From NCBI RefSeq assembly GCF_021916785.1, contig NZ_JAKCFC010000003.1, positions 558,001-622,000 on the forward strand: DNA of 64,000 bases. The letters run 5' to 3'. This DNA comes from Mycolicibacterium lacusdiani. Lineage in GTDB: Bacteria > Actinomycetota > Actinomycetes > Mycobacteriales > Mycobacteriaceae. Every line of letters begins with the position of its first letter. Position 1 is the first letter of the stretch. Under the pieces are notes generated by a model. The model was not told the DNA's origin and made no database searches. It was given only the letters and a program-made list of their open reading frames with translations. The translations under genes and the position numbers were made by a program. This document shows, in pieces, positions 61,307-64,000 of this stretch.

Positions 61307-63864
61307 GCAGCCATCCGGGCCGCCAGGTACGGCGCCGTCCGGCTGCCGGTAGCACGCGCCACCTCCGCGGGCGTCCCGGCGGCGACCACCCGGCCTCCGG
61401 CGTCGCCTGCACCCGGCCCCAGGTCGATCACCCAGTCGGTGCCCGCCACCACTCGCATGTCGTGTTCGGCGACGACGACGGTGTTGCCCGCGTCGACGAG
61501 CCGGTGCAACTGCCGGTCCAGCAGGTCGACGTCGGCGGGATGCAGTCCGGTCGTCGGCTCGTCGAGCACGTAGAGCGTGTGCCCGCGCCGAGGTCGTTGC
61601 AGCTCGGTCGCCAGCTTGATCCGCTGCGCCTCGCCGCCGGAGAGTTCGGTCGCGGGCTGCCCCAACCGCAGGTAGCCAAGGCCGACCTCTTGGAGAGCGC
61701 GCAGACTGCGCGCGGCCGCGGGCAGGTCGTCGAGGAATGGCGTCGCCTCGTCGACGGTCATCGCGAGGACGTCGGCGATCGTGTGATCGCGATAACGGAC
61801 CCCCAACGTGTCTTCGTTGTACCGGGCACCGTGGCACGTCGGGCACACCCCGTACGTGCCGGGCAGGAAGAGCAACTCGACGGAGACGAAGCCCTCGCCC
61901 TGGCACGTCGGGCAGCGGCCCTGAGCCACGTTGAACGAGAACCGGCCCGCGCTCCACTTGCGCCGACGCGCCGCCGGTGTCTCGGCGAACGCCTTGCGGA
62001 CGGCGTCGAAGAGACCCGTGTAGGTGGCCAGGGTCGAGCGCGGCGTGCGGCCGATCGGCTTCTGGTCGACGGCGACCAGCCGGCCGATGAAGTCGACGCC
62101 CTCGGCGCTCACCCCGATGCTCGCGTCGTGGTCGAGGTCGACGATCTCCGCGTCACCGTCACCACCGTCGGCCTCTGGCTCGGTGGTCTCACCGCCCAGT
62201 GCACGGGTGACGACGTCGCCGAGCACTTTGTAGACGAGCGTCGACTTCCCCGAGCCAGAGACGCCCGTCACCGCGGTGTAGGTCCCCAGCGGAATGTCGA
62301 CGTCGAGACCGCGCAGGTTGTGAAAGTCGATGCCGCGCAACCGCAGTCGACCCACCGGCGTGCGGGGTGTGCGCGCGTCGGGCGCGGCCCGGTCGAACAG
62401 GTAGTCGCGCGTCACCGAGGCAGTCACGTCGGCCAGCCCGGCGACCGGGCCGCTGTAGAGCACCTCGCCGCCGAGTTCACCGGCGCCGGGCCCGACGTCG
62501 ACGATCCAGTCCGCACGCCGCACCACATCCATGTCGTGTTCGACCACGAACAGCGAGTTGCCCGCCCGCCGCAGCCGGTCGAGGACGTCGAGCAGCGGTT
62601 CGGCGTCGGCCGGGTGCAGCCCCGCCGACGGCTCGTCGAGCACGTACAGGACGCCGAACAGCCCGGCGCGCAGCTGGGTCGCGAGCCGCAGCCGCTGCAG
62701 CTCCCCCGGCGACACCGTGGGCGTGCGCCTGTTGAGGGCGAGGTACCCCAGCCCGAGGTCGAGCAGCACCTGGATGCGGGCCACCAGATCGGCGGCGATC
62801 ATCGTGGCCACCTCGGTGCCTTCGCCGGATTCGGTCGACTCGTAGGCGGCCTCGAAGTCGGTGCGCTCGGCGGCGGCCCGCAGGACGTCGGCGAGTTCGG
62901 TCAGCGGCAGCGTCACCAGCTGCGCGATGTTGCGGCCCGCGAAGGTGACGGCGAGCGCCTCGGGCCGCAGTCCGGAGCCGTCGCACACCGGGCAGTCGAT
63001 GCTGTCGACGTACTTGAGCACCCGTCGGCGCATCATCGCACTCTGCGAGTTGGCCAGCGTGTGCCGCACGTGGCGCTCGGCGCTGGAGAAGGTGCCGTTG
63101 TAGGTGTAGTCGGCGATGACGTCGTGCCGGTGCGGATGGATCTCGACGGTGGGCTGCTCGTCGGTGAACAAGATCCAGTTGCGCGCCTTCTTGGGCAGCC
63201 GGTGCCACGGCTTGTCGATGTCGTAGCCGAGCGTGATCAGGATGTCGCGCAGGTTCTGGCCCTGCCAGGCGCCGGGCCACGCGGCCACGGCGCCCTCGCG
63301 GATGGTCAGCGACGGGTCGGGCACGAGCGTCTCCTCGGTGACCCGGTGGATCCGGCCGAGCCCGTGGCATTCGGGGCAGGCGCCGATGGCGGTGTTCGGC
63401 GAGAACGAGTCGGAGTCGAGGCGCTCGGTGAACCCGCGCGGGAACGTGCCTGCCCGCGAGTACAGCATCCGCAGCAGGTTCGACAGCGTCGTGACCGTGC
63501 CGACCGTCGACCGCGACGTGGCCGACCCGCGCCGCTGCTGCAGGGCCACGGCGGGCGGCAGGCCCGTGATGTCGTCGACCTTCGGCGCGCCGGTCGGAAG
63601 CAGCAGTCGGCGGGCGTACGGCGCCACCGACTCGAAGTAGCGCCGCTGCGCCTCGGCGTAGATGGTGCCGAACGCCAGCGACGACTTGCCCGACCCCGAG
63701 ATGCCGGTGAACGCGACCAGCGCGTCGCGCGGCGCGGCGACGTCGACGCCGCGTAGGTTGTGTACGCGGGAGCCGAGCACCCGCACGTACGGGTCGTGCT
63801 CGACGTCTTGCTCCGGGCGGTCCATCTCCTCATTGTGGGGCTCCACCGTGGGTCCGGGCGTCAT
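61288..63864 (-). CDS. UvrA paralogue (excinuclease ABC subunit A-like ATPase)
   Basis: 858 residues, shorter than housekeeping UvrA (about 950-970). Two ABC ATPase halves: Walker A GISGSGKSSL (about 60) and GVSGSGKSTL (about 540), zinc clusters CPECHG, CPVCDGSG, CPTCQGEG and CPTCHG, signature ELSGGEAQRIKL in the second half, but TVSPGELQRLRL in the first (LSGGE altered). Walker B is VLYVLDEPSAGLHPAD and LYVLDEPTTGLHPAD. Paralogues of this size are linked to drug resistance (DrrC type). ATG 63864 has GGAG upstream; ATG 63825 is an alternative. Confidence 0.92.
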   Translation of the reverse strand: MTPGPTVEPHNEEMDRPEQDVEHDPYVRVLGSRVHNLRGVDVAAPRDALVAFTGISGSGKSSLAFGTIYAEAQRRYFESVAPYARRLLLPTGAPKVDDITGLPPAVALQQRRGSATSRSTVGTVTTLSNLLRMLYSRAGTFPRGFTERLDSDSFSPNTAIGACPECHGLGRIHRVTEETLVPDPSLTIREGAVAAWPGAWQGQNLRDILITLGYDIDKPWHRLPKKARNWILFTDEQPTVEIHPHRHDVIADYTYNGTFSSAERHVRHTLANSQSAMMRRRVLKYVDSIDCPVCDGSGLRPEALAVTFAGRNIAQLVTLPLTELADVLRAAAERTDFEAAYESTESGEGTEVATMIAADLVARIQVLLDLGLGYLALNRRTPTVSPGELQRLRLATQLRAGLFGVLYVLDEPSAGLHPADAEPLLDVLDRLRRAGNSLFVVEHDMDVVRRADWIVDVGPGAGELGGEVLYSGPVAGLADVTASVTRDYLFDRAAPDARTPRTPVGRLRLRGIDFHNLRGLDVDIPLGTYTAVTGVSGSGKSTLVYKVLGDVVTRALGGETTEPEADGGDGDAEIVDLDHDASIGVSAEGVDFIGRLVAVDQKPIGRTPRSTLATYTGLFDAVRKAFAETPAARRRKWSAGRFSFNVAQGRCPTCQGEGFVSVELLFLPGTYGVCPTCHGARYNEDTLGVRYRDHTIADVLAMTVDEATPFLDDLPAAARSLRALQEVGLGYLRLGQPATELSGGEAQRIKLATELQRPRRGHTLYVLDEPTTGLHPADVDLLDRQLHRLVDAGNTVVVAEHDMRVVAGTDWVIDLGPGAGDAGGRVVAAGTPAEVARATGSRTAPYLAARMAAYSSTK

Positions 63865-64000
63865 CTTCGTTTGCTCCACGTCAGCACGTCCACGCGGCGC
63901 TCCCCTTCGCGTGGCCGCCTCCCGGCACGACCATGTACCGTCGTCCCGAGGGTCCGACACGCTCGCACTCCAGACACGCCGTATGGAGATGCGCGGACGG
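63865..64000. promoter_or_regulatory. Upstream region of the UvrA paralogue
   Basis: 136 bp to the window edge. The open frame of the UvrA paralogue continues upstream to 63960, but that part has the composition of non-coding sequence. I see no promoter hexamer or repeat I would defend. Confidence 0.25.

Noticed and set aside
61087-63756. 889-codon open frame on the plus strand.
   Set aside because: It is antisense to the UvrA paralogue, which has clear Walker, zinc and signature motifs. High GC makes long shadow frames common, and this one has no recognisable domain.

Overview
This is a high-GC actinobacterial chromosome segment that I place in Mycobacterium/Mycolicibacterium, most likely a fast-growing environmental type. 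The evidence is gene content and order. Read right to left, the window runs in parallel with the M. tuberculosis region from groEL2 (Rv0440) to regX3 (Rv0491): groEL2, prolyl oligopeptidase, DUF779 protein, lpdC, ramB, acyl-ACP thioesterase, icl1, fadB2, TetR, DUF445 protein, XRE regulator, hbhA, deoC, DUF2993 protein, nitrilase-type hydrolase, murB, lprQ, ROK regulator, mshA, gpm1, senX3, regX3. No rRNA, tRNA, CRISPR, transposase or integrase was seen. Coding is nearly continuous and no gene-free stretch reaches 300 bases.

Layout. (1) 1-4139: a nucleotide-sugar cassette of a C-methyltransferase-like protein, a sugar-1-phosphate nucleotidyltransferase, a PIG-L deacetylase and an NAD-epimerase. 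The stop codon of each of these four overlaps the next start by 4 bp. They meet a convergent RmlC-like epimerase cut by the left edge. (2) 4337-16831: conserved mycobacterial core, with the phosphate-sensing pair senX3-regX3 behind GTTCACC half-sites, gpm1, mshA (first step of mycothiol synthesis), a ROK regulator, an L,D-transpeptidase and murB. (3) 16842-28797: an accessory block inserted between the Rv0479c and deoC homologues. Its core is ten minus-strand genes: APC permease, two SDRs, agmatinase-family hydrolase, NodB-type deacetylase, Rieske oxygenase, its reductase, PucR-type activator, FmdB and formamidase/acetamidase FmdA. A polyprenyl synthetase, a small membrane protein and a TetR regulator follow. 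I regard this as the best candidate for an undescribed catabolic system in the window. (4) 28861-46237: TerC, deoC, hbhA and neighbours, a PPK2 kinase where M. tuberculosis carries umaA-pcaA, then the acetate/fatty-acid group fadB2-icl-thioesterase-ramB, lpdC and a prolyl oligopeptidase. (5) 46301-57293: a mixed metabolic region with an ECF sigma factor and a very small zinc anti-sigma factor, a second PPK2, aldehyde dehydrogenase, PAP2 phosphatase, D-aminoacylase and several redox enzymes. (6) 57398-63864: groEL2 with two CIRCE elements, a TetR/SDR divergent pair with duplicated operators, a cupin protein and a UvrA paralogue.

Regulation is unusually legible. There are dyads at most divergent promoters, RamB-like half-sites at both ramB and icl, and more than ten genes whose start codon lies 6-7 nt after a TANNNT -10 hexamer, which fits leaderless transcription. 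All functions are from motif and family recognition by eye; no database search was run.
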